This document shows positions 32,262 through 41,367 of a stretch of 64,000 bases of DNA, piece by piece. The notes beneath the pieces were generated by a model, which worked only from the letters and a program-made list of their open reading frames with translations, was not told the origin of the DNA and ran no database searches. The DNA is from Marispirochaeta sp. Lineage in GTDB: Bacteria; Spirochaetota; Spirochaetia; JC444; Marispirochaetaceae. Numbering within the stretch: position 1 is the stretch's first letter; each line of letters opens with the position of its first letter. Both the position numbers and the translations under genes were made by a program. The stretch spans positions 186,001 through 250,000 of the forward strand of contig NZ_OY764213.1 in assembly GCF_963668165.1 (NCBI RefSeq), read 5' to 3'.

Positions 32262-33518
32262 TCAGTCCTCCGAGCGAAAACGCACCAGGGGATACACCAG
32301 GGCCGGGATAAGAGCAATCAGCAACATAGCAGGTCCCAGGCCAAAACGGTCGGCTATAAGACCGAAAAGGGGAGAAAAAGCGGCAACCATTAGAGTCTTG
32401 AGCTGGCTTTCTCCGGAGAGTCCAGTAGCCATAACGGAACCCTTTATACGGTCGCTGACAAACCCAAGGGTAGCAGGGCGGCGGAGATTCTCCAGCAGAT
32501 AGTAGATTACAAAAAGTGTAACCGCAAGAGCCGGAATACCCGCGTTCAGAAAAACAGCGATCCCCAGAATAGCAAGAACACCGCTGATGTAGGTTACATT
32601 GAGCCCCGCAATTCTGTTCGGAAATAATGAATGAAACCGGGATGCCCGGCTGCTGGCGACACTGGTTAGCAGGTAGAGAATCGTATAGATCACCCCCGAC
32701 ATGATGGCAACCCGCTTGTTCCCCTCCAGAGCGGTAAAAAACGGCAGCGCCAGGGCCAGATTCTTGAGTATGGGCTGAACGTAATCCTTGACGGTTTTAA
32801 ATACTCCGTCAAAAAGGCTGGAATTGATCAGAGCCCGCCGAATCTTCGGTTCGGTGAACAGTCCGATAAAGTTCTTTACCGTGGCAACCACATCCTTCCA
32901 GCCCTTTTCCCGTTGTTCTTCGCTGCATTCTTCCTCATCGCAGGAAAAATCCAGTTCCCGCGGGTAGCTGGCAATAAGGGCCATTCCCGCCAGATAAGGA
33001 ACAATGCTCCAGAGAAAAACCGAACGGTAGCTGCCGGAAAAGAAAACCAGCAGTGCAGCGATAATAGCGGAAATCGCCGACCCCCGCTGTGACCATGCCC
33101 TGGTATTCCCATAGTAAGCTACTTTCTTGTCGGCCATGTTGTGAATATTTAAATATTCCATAATCATTGCCTTGTGGGTACCGGAGCGGAAGCTCTCTCC
33201 CAAGGCAAAGAAAACCATGGCGCCGATATATACCCAATAGGATGGAAACAGGTAAAACAGGGCGAAACTGACGATATAGAATCCGAAGGCAAAAAGCATC
33301 GCACTGCGGCGTCCAAGAGTATCAGCGATAATACCGGTGGGAATCTCGGTGATATTGGTTATGATTTCCCGTACAGAGTAGAGCACACCTATCTGGAAAA
33401 AGCTGATTCCCATCTCCCGAAAAAAAAGTATCAGGAAGGGATCAAAGAATTGCAGGTTTTTTACAAAACCGTAGAGAGAAAATTTCCAGTACTGCAGGTC
33501 CCGTTTGAACTCCGTCAT
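32262..33518 (-). CDS. MFS transporter
   Basis: A 418-residue major facilitator protein with about 12 transmembrane helices. The loop between helices 2 and 3 has the family motif ITEIPTGIIADTLGRRSAM. A long charged central loop (CDEEECSEEQREKGW) separates the halves. The start at 33518 follows AAGGAG and overlaps the stop of the EamA gene by four bases (ATGA), so the two transporters are co-translated. It could be an exporter or a sugar/drug transporter; nothing narrows the substrate. Confidence 0.85.
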   Translation of the reverse strand: MTEFKRDLQYWKFSLYGFVKNLQFFDPFLILFFREMGISFFQIGVLYSVREIITNITEIPTGIIADTLGRRSAMLFAFGFYIVSFALFYLFPSYWVYIGAMVFFALGESFRSGTHKAMIMEYLNIHNMADKKVAYYGNTRAWSQRGSAISAIIAALLVFFSGSYRSVFLWSIVPYLAGMALIASYPRELDFSCDEEECSEEQREKGWKDVVATVKNFIGLFTEPKIRRALINSSLFDGVFKTVKDYVQPILKNLALALPFFTALEGNKRVAIMSGVIYTILYLLTSVASSRASRFHSLFPNRIAGLNVTYISGVLAILGIAVFLNAGIPALAVTLFVIYYLLENLRRPATLGFVSDRIKGSVMATGLSGESQLKTLMVAAFSPLFGLIADRFGLGPAMLLIALIPALVYPLVRFRSED

Positions 33519-34438
33519 CGGGTACTCCTTCTTGCGGGATAAAAAAAGTAGATAATTGCCGCGGCTATTAAAACCATACCGCCGAACACCGGCCAACTGG
33601 GATCATCTCCCGGGATAATCAGCCAGCTCAAAGCCGCTCCAGCGACGGGAATCAGGAATTGCCAGATACCGACTATCGAAACCTTCTCTCCCCGGACGGA
33701 TAAAAGGTGGAACCAGATTGAGAAAGCAGCGGCGGACAGAAAACCAAGATAGCTAAGGGCTCCCCAGAAGACAGGCGCTGCCGGAAAGACAAAAGACCCT
33801 TCGACAAAACGGGAGATTACCAACAGCATCAGTCCTCCAAAAATAAACTGGGAACTGGTCAGAACCATGGAGTTCATCCTGCCCCGTGAATGATATACGA
33901 CTATCTGCCCGAGGACATTCGCAAAGCTCGCCATGAGCATAAGGAGAATACCGATCAACTCCGAACCCCCGATTTCGCCGGAGACACCGCCGTTGCGGGT
34001 CACGCTTAAAAGGACGATTCCGGCAAATCCAATAACAAGACTTACCACCATTCGCCGACCCATTTTGTCATCCTTAAGCAGAACATGGGCCGCTAAAGCA
34101 GCCCACAGGGGAAGCATACCGTTAACAACAGCCCCTACCGAGCCTGGAACCAGACTAAGGGAGAGGAAAAACAGAGAATAGAGCAGCACTGTCTGGAATA
34201 TTCCAACCTTGAAAGGCAGCAGCGGAGAACTCAGCAGCTCCCGCAGGTATCTGCGGGGAGAGCCTGCAAGGGGAATCAACAAAAGCCCTGCAAGGGTAAA
34301 ACGCAACCCGGCAAAGAAAAGGGGAGGAGCATAGTGCAGACCTGTTTTAACGCCGGCAAACGCGCTGGACCAGAGCAGACAGGAAATTACAGCCAGGACC
34401 CAGGACGGCATTCTGTATGCGTGCTCGGAATTGGACAC
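33515..34438 (-). CDS. EamA/DMT-family transporter
   Basis: A 307-residue inner-membrane protein with ten predicted helices in two EamA repeats. The first begins LLWSSAFAGVKTGLHYAPPLFFAGLRF and ends near GAVVNGMLPLWAALAAH; the second runs from about LLMLMASFANVLGQ to the C-terminus. Such proteins export metabolites or amino acids. It is coupled by a four-base overlap to the MFS gene downstream. An in-frame Met at residue 10 is an alternative start. Confidence 0.86.
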   Translation of the reverse strand: MSNSEHAYRMPSWVLAVISCLLWSSAFAGVKTGLHYAPPLFFAGLRFTLAGLLLIPLAGSPRRYLRELLSSPLLPFKVGIFQTVLLYSLFFLSLSLVPGSVGAVVNGMLPLWAALAAHVLLKDDKMGRRMVVSLVIGFAGIVLLSVTRNGGVSGEIGGSELIGILLMLMASFANVLGQIVVYHSRGRMNSMVLTSSQFIFGGLMLLVISRFVEGSFVFPAAPVFWGALSYLGFLSAAAFSIWFHLLSVRGEKVSIVGIWQFLIPVAGAALSWLIIPGDDPSWPVFGGMVLIAAAIIYFFYPARRSTR

Positions 34439-34527
34439 GATGATTCCTTTAAATGTATGTTAAAAAATGAATGATAGAGTAAGAAGCGAGAAAAATCAAT
34501 GATTGGAGCTTTTCATGATTCCAGCAC

Positions 34528-35991
34528 CTACAGCAAAGGCGCGATCATGCGGAATAATGAGTTTCGCAGTTTCTTCGGCATCCCCATGGATTTAACATCC
34601 TGCCGGGTAATCTTTCTGCAATACGGTATATCCTCATAAAACTTCTCTTCCAGCTGCTGTGCGACATTGATGTCATAAAAAAAAGCATTAAGCTCGTAAT
34701 CCAGATGAAAACTCCGCACATCAAGATTACAGCTGCCGATGGTAGCTATGGAACCGTCGGCGCAAAGGGTTTTTGAGTGGAAAAAACCATTCTGATACAG
34801 GTAGATATTCACACCGGCATTAAGAAGTTCTTCAAAGTAGGTATGGGCCACCCAAAACGGAACCCTTTTATCCGGGATCCCTGTCATCATGACATGAACC
34901 TCGACTCCGGAGAGAGCCGCGGTAGTCAGGGCATTGGTAACGGTCGCTTCAGGAACAAAATAGGGACTCTGAATGTAAATACGATGATTCGCGTTATGGA
35001 TCAAATTTGCATACATCATTCTGAGACTGTTCCAGTCCGAGTCAGGGCCGCTGCACACAATCTGCATGGGAAGCTGACTGGAACGCCCCCGCCGGCGACC
35101 CTCTTCCGGAAAAAACCGCTGGTCCTGTATTAATTCGCCGCCGGAATTATACCAATCCGAGAGAAACACCGCCTGCAGCAGCTGAGCCGACTCACCCTCA
35201 AGCCGGATATGGGTATCCCGCCAGCTGTTGAACTGCTTACCGCCGGTTATATATTCGACTCCTATGTTCATTCCGCCGGTATAGCCCGTTTGCCCGTCGA
35301 TAACGATGATTTTCCGATGGTTGCGGTAGTTCAGCAGCCTGCCTGAGAGCACATTCACGGGATCCAGGAAATAGCGGGTTTCAATGCCGGACTGCCGCAG
35401 TTCACGCTTGAACTTCCAGCTCATTTTATTAAAGCAGCCGACACCGTCAAAAAGCAGCCGGACCTTGACCCCCTCCGCGGCCTTGCGCAGCAGGACATCC
35501 CGAATCCTCCTTCCCAGTTCATCGGACCTGTAAATATAGACTTCCAGATGTATGGAATCCTTTGCCTCCTCCAAATTGGTAAGCAGGTCCTCTATAAAAT
35601 CGCGTCCCTCATAATAGGTTTTTACCTGATTGTTCAGGGTTATCACCGAATTCCCGGCCTTCAGGGCAAGATTAATAGATTTAGCTATATCGTTGTCCAT
35701 GGAATCCCAGTCGTCCCGCAGAAAGTCCATTTGCTGCTTCAGTATTGGTCCAAGCAGGGTTTCGAAGGTCTTTTCCGGCAGAAGCTTCATGATTTTGTGT
35801 TTCTTCCAGTTTATGCCGCTGAGAATATACATACCCGCCCCGAAATAGGGCAGAAAGTAGATTGCAAGAAGCCAGGCTATGGAGACCTCTGGTGCCTTGT
35901 TATCCAGAAGAATACGGATTGTCAGAGAAACTACAAATACAGCATAGAGGAACACCAGTACCGAGGTTGGAGAGAGCAGATCCCCAGCCAT
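34528..35991 (-). CDS. cls: Cardiolipin synthase
   Basis: A 487-residue phospholipase-D-type cardiolipin synthase. Two N-terminal membrane helices (FLYAVFVVSLTIRILL; AWLLAIYFLPYFGAGMY) are followed by two HKD motifs, NHRKIIVIDG (about 220) and FFHSKTLCADGSIATIGSCN (about 405). The enzyme joins two phosphatidylglycerols to cardiolipin at the inner membrane. AAGGAG precedes the ATG. A likely promoter is TTGGTA (36050-36055) and TACAAT (36026-36031) with an 18-base spacer, divergent from the phosphatase gene. All catalytic residues are present. Confidence 0.93.
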   Translation of the reverse strand: MAGDLLSPTSVLVFLYAVFVVSLTIRILLDNKAPEVSIAWLLAIYFLPYFGAGMYILSGINWKKHKIMKLLPEKTFETLLGPILKQQMDFLRDDWDSMDNDIAKSINLALKAGNSVITLNNQVKTYYEGRDFIEDLLTNLEEAKDSIHLEVYIYRSDELGRRIRDVLLRKAAEGVKVRLLFDGVGCFNKMSWKFKRELRQSGIETRYFLDPVNVLSGRLLNYRNHRKIIVIDGQTGYTGGMNIGVEYITGGKQFNSWRDTHIRLEGESAQLLQAVFLSDWYNSGGELIQDQRFFPEEGRRRGRSSQLPMQIVCSGPDSDWNSLRMMYANLIHNANHRIYIQSPYFVPEATVTNALTTAALSGVEVHVMMTGIPDKRVPFWVAHTYFEELLNAGVNIYLYQNGFFHSKTLCADGSIATIGSCNLDVRSFHLDYELNAFFYDINVAQQLEEKFYEDIPYCRKITRQDVKSMGMPKKLRNSLFRMIAPLL

Positions 35992-36078
35992 AGATATAAC
36001 TCCTTATACCGAAAAGATTGATCATATTGTACACGAGCATGCAGGAAATTACCAACACGGTTTCCTGGCTGGTGGATT

Positions 36079-36107
36079 TTGACAAATAATCAGAATAGAA
36101 GCATACT
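36079..36107 (+). promoter_or_regulatory. Promoter of the tyrosine-phosphatase-like gene
   Basis: TTGACA (36079-36084) and CATACT (36102-36107) are 17 bases apart. Transcription would start around 36114, next to the ATG at 36115, so the mRNA would be essentially leaderless. Confidence 0.5.
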
Positions 36108-36114
36108 GTTATAC

Positions 36115-36627
36115 ATGGTGCAATTAGATATCCTTGAGGTACCGGGAAGACATCCAATCGTCATGTCTGCCCATCCGCTGGAAGGAGCTCCGATGAATGA
36201 AGATCTTCCCGGAATACTCCGGAACTATATTGCCGAGTTAAGGAATCTGGACATCGGGACTATAACCGTCCTCTTGCCGGAGGAGGAAATTATAGGAAAC
36301 TATGAGGGTACCGATCTGTTACGGGAATACAACCTGGCAGGATTCAAGGTAATTCACTTTCCCCTTGAGAATTTCAGTACCCCAAACAGCATAGACGTTT
36401 TTCACAACCTGATGGAGCACATCAGCGCTTATCTGAAAATAACAAAGGTACTGATCCACTGCAAAACCGGATGCGGGCGTACCGCCATGGTAGCTGCAGG
36501 GATACTGATCAGGCTTAAACACAGCGCTCCCAAAGCCATAACAGCCGTTCATGCCGCCCGACCCTCTTCACGATTAACAGTCAATCAGATTCAGTTTCTC
36601 AGGGAGTATCAGCGGTATCTTTTATAG
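36115..36627 (+). CDS. Dual-specificity / tyrosine phosphatase-like protein
   Basis: A 170-residue cysteine-dependent phosphatase. The P-loop is HCKTGCGRTAM (C-x5-R) near 116-126, preceded by VLI and followed by a helix. The N-terminal half has the alpha-beta layout of cyclin-dependent-kinase-inhibitor-3 / dual-specificity phosphatases, with an acidic cluster LLPEEEIIGNYEG at the expected place of the general acid. No ribosome binding site precedes the ATG, and a promoter lies directly upstream, so translation may be leaderless. The substrate is unknown. Confidence 0.8.
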   Translation: MVQLDILEVPGRHPIVMSAHPLEGAPMNEDLPGILRNYIAELRNLDIGTITVLLPEEEIIGNYEGTDLLREYNLAGFKVIHFPLENFSTPNSIDVFHNLMEHISAYLKITKVLIHCKTGCGRTAMVAAGILIRLKHSAPKAITAVHAARPSSRLTVNQIQFLREYQRYLL

Positions 36628-36856
36628 GTGCAAGGCTTTCTCATGATTTCCATCTCAAGGAAATCCAGCACCCGCATCCTACATAACAGAAGTTTCTTTG
36701 AACCTTAATCTACATTCCTGTATCTTTGAAGTCGTTTTGTTGCAAAAGAGTAACATATGCAGTTCAGGTCCACATAAAGGTAAAAAACTGCCAACTTATT
36801 CCCTTATAACAAATAACTATTCCCGCCTGGAATACTCTGCATTCACTCATTCGATA

Positions 36857-36872
36857 TGGCACACCTTTTGCT
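36857..36872 (+). promoter_or_regulatory. Sigma-54 promoter of amtB-glnK
   Basis: TGGCACA-CCTT-TTGCT matches the -24/-12 consensus (TGGCACR-N4-TTGCW) at every conserved position. Transcription would start near 36884, about 20 bases before the GTG of amtB. Sigma-54 control of amtB-glnK is widespread and means nitrogen-limitation expression. I did not find a clear NtrC site in the 36628-36856 stretch. Confidence 0.85.
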
Positions 36873-36903
36873 TCTTATAAGCAACACACTCCTGGAGGAA
36901 ATT

Positions 36904-38247
36904 GTGAATAATGGAACTGGAAATGGAAGATTCAAAGCTCTGCTTATTCTCCTGATCATGGCAATCAGTGCAGGCGGGTCGCTCTACGCACAGACGATGG
37001 AGGACTGGGAGATTATCAAGGTGGGCCTGGATACTGTGTGGGTTCTGCTGGCAGCCTTTCTGGTCTTTTTTATGCAGGCCGGTTTTGGAATGGTGGAGGC
37101 CGGTTTTATCCGCGCGAAGAATACGGCCAACATACTGACAAAGAACTTTCTTGACTTCTGCATGGCATCCATTGCCTTTTTTATCCTGGGCTACGGACTT
37201 ATGTTCGGCAATGGTAACGGTTTTATCGGTTTCTCAGGCTTCTTTATGATAGGCGCAGAAAGCGGGGCCGACGTTCCGCTCTACGCCTTCTGGCTCTTTC
37301 AGGCGGCTTTTGTTGGAGCCGCGGCCACAATTGTAGCAGGGGGAATGGCGGAACGCATGAAGTTCTCCGCCTATCTTATTTACTCCTTCATAGTTTCTGC
37401 CCTGGTATACCCTGTTATTGGACACTGGGTATGGGGAGGCGGCTGGCTCGCCGAGCTCAACTTTGCCGACTTCGCGGGTTCCGCGGTAGTTCATACGACC
37501 GGCGGCGTGGCGGCCCTGGTGGGAACCATCATCCTCGGACCGCGGAGGGGAAAGTATCGTTCCGACGGGAAACCGAATGTTCTTGGCAGCCACAATATTC
37601 CCATCGCGGCCCTGGGCGTGTTTATTCTCTGGTTCGGCTGGTTTGGCTTTAACCCCGGTTCGAGCCTGGGAGTCGGAGACGGGTCGCTCATCGCCCTGGT
37701 GGCCATCAACACCAACCTCGCGGCTGCCGCGGGAGCAATCGGTGCCATGATTACTGTTTGGATCAAGGTCGGCAAACCCGATCTGTCGCTGATCATGAAC
37801 GGCGCCCTTGCAGGTCTGGTTGCAATAACCGCTCCCTGCGCCTTCGTTTCCCCTGTTTCGGCGATAATCATCGGAGGGATCGGCGGTTTTCTCGTAGTAG
37901 TAGCGACCCTTGGCCTGGACGATCTGAAAATCGATGATCCCGTCGGTGCTTTTCCCGTGCATGGCGTCAACGGCATGTGGGGAGCTATATCCGTCGGACT
38001 TTTCGGTCGACAGTCCCTGGGCCTCGCCGGCGAAGGCCTTTTATTCGGCGGAGGATTCAGCCAGCTCGGCATTCAGCTTCTGGGCACCATCACCATCGCA
38101 ATTTTTGTGTTTGCCGCCATGGGAATAGTATTCCTGGTTCTTAAAAAGACAATAGGCCTCAGAGTCAGCGAGATGGAAGAATACCGGGGCCTGGATATCG
38201 GCGAACACGGTGTGGAGTCGTATAACGGATTCCAGATAATCGAATAG
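36904..38247 (+). CDS. amtB: Ammonium transporter AmtB
   Basis: A 447-residue ammonium channel. A cleavable signal peptide (up to SLYAQ) is followed by the usual 11 helices. Conserved features are MQAGFGMVEAGF, the twin histidines in AVVHTTGG and FPVHGVNGMWG, and DPVGAFPVHG. I place the start at GTG 36904 because GGAGG precedes it by five bases and the sigma-54 promoter excludes the upstream ATG. GlnK, which plugs the pore when nitrogen is ample, is encoded 10 bases downstream. A degenerate fragment of this gene is found again at 45210-45445. Confidence 0.95.
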   Translation: MNNGTGNGRFKALLILLIMAISAGGSLYAQTMEDWEIIKVGLDTVWVLLAAFLVFFMQAGFGMVEAGFIRAKNTANILTKNFLDFCMASIAFFILGYGLMFGNGNGFIGFSGFFMIGAESGADVPLYAFWLFQAAFVGAAATIVAGGMAERMKFSAYLIYSFIVSALVYPVIGHWVWGGGWLAELNFADFAGSAVVHTTGGVAALVGTIILGPRRGKYRSDGKPNVLGSHNIPIAALGVFILWFGWFGFNPGSSLGVGDGSLIALVAINTNLAAAAGAIGAMITVWIKVGKPDLSLIMNGALAGLVAITAPCAFVSPVSAIIIGGIGGFLVVVATLGLDDLKIDDPVGAFPVHGVNGMWGAISVGLFGRQSLGLAGEGLLFGGGFSQLGIQLLGTITIAIFVFAAMGIVFLVLKKTIGLRVSEMEEYRGLDIGEHGVESYNGFQIIE

Positions 38248-38257
38248 GGAGGGAAAA

Positions 38258-38599
38258 ATGAAACTGATAACAGCAATGATCAAACCCCAGAAACTGGAAG
38301 ATGTAAAAAGAGCTCTGTTCGAGGCGGACGTCCATAAAATGACTGTAACATCCTCCCAGGGCTGCGGACAGCAGAAGGGTTATACCGAAACCTTCCGCGG
38401 GGCTATTACCGAAATCAACCTGCTGAAGAAAATTCGCCTTGACATCGCGGTAAACGAAGACTTCGTGGGAACCACCATCGACGCTATTTGCAAAGGCGCC
38501 TATACCGGAGAAATCGGCGACGGTAAGATATTCGTTACAGAACTGGTCGAGTGTATCCGCATTCGAACCCGGGAACGGGGAAATAAGGCGATCGGCTAG
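38258..38599 (+). CDS. glnK: PII signal protein GlnK lacking the uridylylation tyrosine
   Basis: A 113-residue PII protein: MKLITAMIKPQKLEDVKRAL at the start, the T-loop about 37-55, and the B-loop YTGEIGDGKIFV. The T-loop reads QQKGYTETFRGAIT, so position 51, Tyr in the enteric proteins and the site of uridylylation, is Thr. Control must therefore rest on ATP/ADP and 2-oxoglutarate binding or on another modification. GGGAGG precedes the ATG. The protein should bind and close AmtB. A copy of its 3' half is preserved in the fossil at 45445-45575. Confidence 0.93.
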   Translation: MKLITAMIKPQKLEDVKRALFEADVHKMTVTSSQGCGQQKGYTETFRGAITEINLLKKIRLDIAVNEDFVGTTIDAICKGAYTGEIGDGKIFVTELVECIRIRTRERGNKAIG

Positions 38600-38612
38600 G
38601 ATCGATAAAAAA

Positions 38613-38646
38613 CCGGGGCTCTCTCCTGCGAAGGAGAAGGCCCCGG
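38613..38646. terminator. Terminator of amtB-glnK
   Basis: CCGGGGC (38613-38619) and GCCCCGG (38640-38646) form the outer stem, and CTCTCC/GGAGA extends it inside. It lies 12 bases after the glnK stop and between convergent genes. The T-tract is weak. A diverged copy lies at 45589-45622. Confidence 0.7.
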
Positions 38647-38675
38647 CCCATTTATCAACAGAAAACGTGTCAGAT

Positions 38676-39392
38676 CTACTTCGAAAGGGTCTTCCAAACA
38701 ACCATTGAGTTGTCAATAGCATCAACAGCTTTGTCTATTCTCTTTTCAGTTAACGCATCGAGAATCCTTTTATGAACATCCAGAGCCTGGAGACCCTTTT
38801 TCTGGTTTTCATGGGTGTGCTCAATGGATGGAGCAAAGAAATCAAGAATAAATGAGTAGGTTCTCTCTATCAGCCTGTTTCCAGTGGCCCTTCCCATGGC
38901 AGCATGAAACTCAAGGTCATACTTGGCAAGATCAAGACCATCATAGTCGGGTGAATTAACAGCAGCCTCCATTTCTGTATAAACCTTTTTAATTTCTTCA
39001 AGATCTTTGTCATCAGCATTCTTGATTATCAGGGATACAACGTCCATTTCCATGATCTTTCGGAATTCTGCTAATTCTTCTATATCCGGTTCAAGCAGGA
39101 TGAGACTGAAGATAAGCGGATCAAAAAGAACTTTTCCCAGAGATCGAGAAATGTATGTACCATCTCCCTGTTTTATCACTATTATGCCGAAGGCATGAAA
39201 AATCTTCATGGCTACTCGAACAGAACCTCTACTGACACCAAGATTTTTGGCCAGTTCGGTCTCATTAGGCAGCTTGTCGCCTGGAGTCAATTTTTTTGTG
39301 AGCAACAGTCTTTTAATATTCCGAATTACAATATCAACCGCCGATTCCTTGATCCTTGGAGATAGTAACTCAACTATGCTCTTCTCTTCCAA
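38676..39392 (-). CDS. GntR/FadR-type regulator of cluster B
   Basis: A 238-residue FadR-type regulator with winged helix (LPNETELAKNLGVSRGSVRVAM, GDGTYIS) and C-terminal FCD domain (LEFHAAMGRATGN). It is clearly paralogous to the regulator of cluster C (45624-46325): both contain ESAVDIV or KSAVDIV followed by I-K-x-L-L and PGD. I use a TTG start at 39392, six bases after GGAGG. Upstream, ATGTATGTAGTGGA is shared with the cluster C gene, where it is the coding start, but here that frame meets TGA. The start seems to have shifted. It should control cluster B, at the end of which it lies. Confidence 0.85.
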   Translation of the reverse strand: MEEKSIVELLSPRIKESAVDIVIRNIKRLLLTKKLTPGDKLPNETELAKNLGVSRGSVRVAMKIFHAFGIIVIKQGDGTYISRSLGKVLFDPLIFSLILLEPDIEELAEFRKIMEMDVVSLIIKNADDKDLEEIKKVYTEMEAAVNSPDYDGLDLAKYDLEFHAAMGRATGNRLIERTYSFILDFFAPSIEHTHENQKKGLQALDVHKRILDALTEKRIDKAVDAIDNSMVVWKTLSK

Positions 39393-39485
39393 ATCAGTCC
39401 TCCACTACATACATAAATACATGTTTGAATATACTATATTATATCTTCATAATAAAAGTCGTTTCCCTGATCCAGCACTGCATAA

Positions 39486-40760
39486 TCATCCCATTACAAC
39501 CTTTGGAATATAAAGTGCCAATTGGGGAAACATGATGATCAACATCAATACAAGAAACATTCCAATTATAAAAGGAATTGCAGCGAGGGCTCCCTTTGCG
39601 AGGGGAATCCCGGCAATTTCACATGAAATGAACAGGCAGGCTCCCACAGGAGGCGTAACTAATCCTATTGCCAGGGCCATTACTGTTACAACTCCAAACA
39701 GAAGCGGGTCAATTCCCAGAATCTGTATAGCAGGGAATAATACTGGAACCAGCAGAATTATGCTGGCACCGAGATCGATAAACATCCCTGTAAGAAAGTA
39801 AATTATTACGAAGATCCACAGTACAACTGAGGGATTTGAGGAAAAACCGGTCACCAAAGCCACAACTTTTTGAGGGATCTGATCACTTGTAATAATCCAT
39901 CCATATAAATATGCCCCGGCAATCATGAACATTACAGTTGCTGCAGTTTTTGCAGAATCCAGCAACAGACCAGGCATCATCTTTATTGACAACTCTCCAT
40001 AAGCGAAGAATCCAATGAACAAAGCATAAATCGTAGCTAAAACAGCCGCTTCCGTAGGGGTAACAACTCCAAGGATGATTCCCCCGAGAATAATTACCGG
40101 CATCAGGAGAGCCAATATGCTTCCTTTTAAATCAGCAAAGAAGTTTCTTAAGCTGAAATGCTTCACCTGCCCAAAATTATATTTCTTTGCGTACACATAA
40201 GAAATCAGCATTTGGGATAAACCGATCAGTATTCCGGGAATGACTCCAGCCATAAAAAGACGGCCGACAGAAACCCCGGTTATTACGCCGTAAATTACAA
40301 AAGGGATACTCGGAGGTATAATCACACCTATTACCGAGGAACTGCCGGTAACCGCGGCTGAAAAACTGTTACTATATTTCTCACTTTTCATTGCAGGTAT
40401 CAGAATGGAGCCAACGGCGGAAGTATCTGCTACTGCAGCCCCCGTGATACCGGCGAACAACATACTGGTAACAATATTAACATGGGCAAGGCCGCCCCTG
40501 ATAAATCCGACAGAGGAATTTGCAAAGGATATAAGCCTCTTGGAAATCCCGCCATTGTCCATCAGGTTTCCGGCTATCATAAAAAAGGGAATAGCCAGAA
40601 GAATGAACGAGTCGGTCGCAGTAATAGCGCGTTGAATTACAACTACAATTGGGAATCCACCATATATCACTGCCACCAGAGATGATATCATCAAACTGAA
40701 AGCAATTGGTACATTGAGAATCAGAAGAAGCAAAAATGTGAGAAATAACACCAGGGTCAT
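39486..40760 (-). CDS. dctM: TRAP transporter large permease (DctM), cluster B
   Basis: A 424-residue DctM protein with the standard hydrophobic helix set, GITGAAVADTSAVGSI in the pattern GxxGAAxAD, PTEAAVLATIYALF, and VTPPVGACLF near the C-terminus. The start overlaps the dctQ stop by four bases. Together with the proteins at 40757-41266 and 41368-42363 it forms the importer of cluster B. About 90 bases separate it from the regulator gene downstream. Confidence 0.93.
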   Translation of the reverse strand: MTLVLFLTFLLLLILNVPIAFSLMISSLVAVIYGGFPIVVVIQRAITATDSFILLAIPFFMIAGNLMDNGGISKRLISFANSSVGFIRGGLAHVNIVTSMLFAGITGAAVADTSAVGSILIPAMKSEKYSNSFSAAVTGSSSVIGVIIPPSIPFVIYGVITGVSVGRLFMAGVIPGILIGLSQMLISYVYAKKYNFGQVKHFSLRNFFADLKGSILALLMPVIILGGIILGVVTPTEAAVLATIYALFIGFFAYGELSIKMMPGLLLDSAKTAATVMFMIAGAYLYGWIITSDQIPQKVVALVTGFSSNPSVVLWIFVIIYFLTGMFIDLGASIILLVPVLFPAIQILGIDPLLFGVVTVMALAIGLVTPPVGACLFISCEIAGIPLAKGALAAIPFIIGMFLVLMLIIMFPQLALYIPKVVMG

Positions 40761-41266
40761 GGCAGATTACCTTCCTCATGCATACTGTTCGTGATATAGC
40801 ACAAAACCCGAAAAACCAGCTCCACCAGCATCAAAAAAAGGGCGGCAGGAAAAGCAAGATAGATAGCTGCCATGGGAATATTTAAGGTGGGAGATAATTG
40901 ACGCATTGTAACAGTAAGAATTTCCGGCGATGCGTAAATCATCACAATTAAAAATACAGTTGTAATAAGATTAACCGTAAAATCAAATTTCTTCCTGATG
41001 CTGTCGGGAAAAAGGGAAACGAAGAAATCAACACTCATGTGCCTGTTTTCTCGAAAAACAACGACAGAAGCGGTAAATACTATCCAGACAAAAAGATATC
41101 TGGCTAATTCTTCAGACCATGTCAGCGGATTGTTAAGCACATATCTGCTGAACACCTGAATCGAAACAACAATGACAATCATGGCCATCAGAATAATGAC
41201 AACAGTGTCTACAGTCTTATCCAGAACACTTTTAATTGTGTAAACACCGCTTTTCTGCCTAATCAT
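40757..41266 (-). CDS. dctQ: TRAP transporter small permease (DctQ), cluster B
   Basis: A 169-residue DctQ subunit with four helices and the family motif PLTWSEELARYLFVW followed by VVFRENRHMSVDFF. The Trp-Ser-Glu-Glu signature is typical. It couples to DctM by an ATGA overlap and is separated from dctP by about 100 bases that contain an inverted repeat. Confidence 0.92.
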   Translation of the reverse strand: MIRQKSGVYTIKSVLDKTVDTVVIILMAMIVIVVSIQVFSRYVLNNPLTWSEELARYLFVWIVFTASVVVFRENRHMSVDFFVSLFPDSIRKKFDFTVNLITTVFLIVMIYASPEILTVTMRQLSPTLNIPMAAIYLAFPAALFLMLVELVFRVLCYITNSMHEEGNLP

Positions 41267-41310
41267 CTTCTTTTTTCCCTGCTATTGAGATTATCACAAT
41301 TCAAAGATTC

Positions 41311-41353
41311 GTCGATTGGTCGGACAAGATAACATCCTGCCCAATCAATCGAC
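41311..41353. promoter_or_regulatory. Inverted repeat and operator-like site between dctP and dctQ of cluster B
   Basis: GTCGATTG (41311-41318) and CAATCGAC (41346-41353) can form a hairpin. Within the left arm, ATTGGTCGGACAA (41315-41327) resembles the FadR-family operator core TGGTCxGACCA and the perfect site at 61351-61365. Either an mRNA hairpin balancing dctP against dctQM or a GntR site is possible. Confidence 0.45.
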
Positions 41354-41367
41354 ACATTTGGTTCTTT

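Noticed and set aside
37234..38072. Long minus-strand open frames opposite amtB
   Set aside because: They mirror the amtB coding sequence, have low-complexity Arg/Pro-rich products and no start signal.
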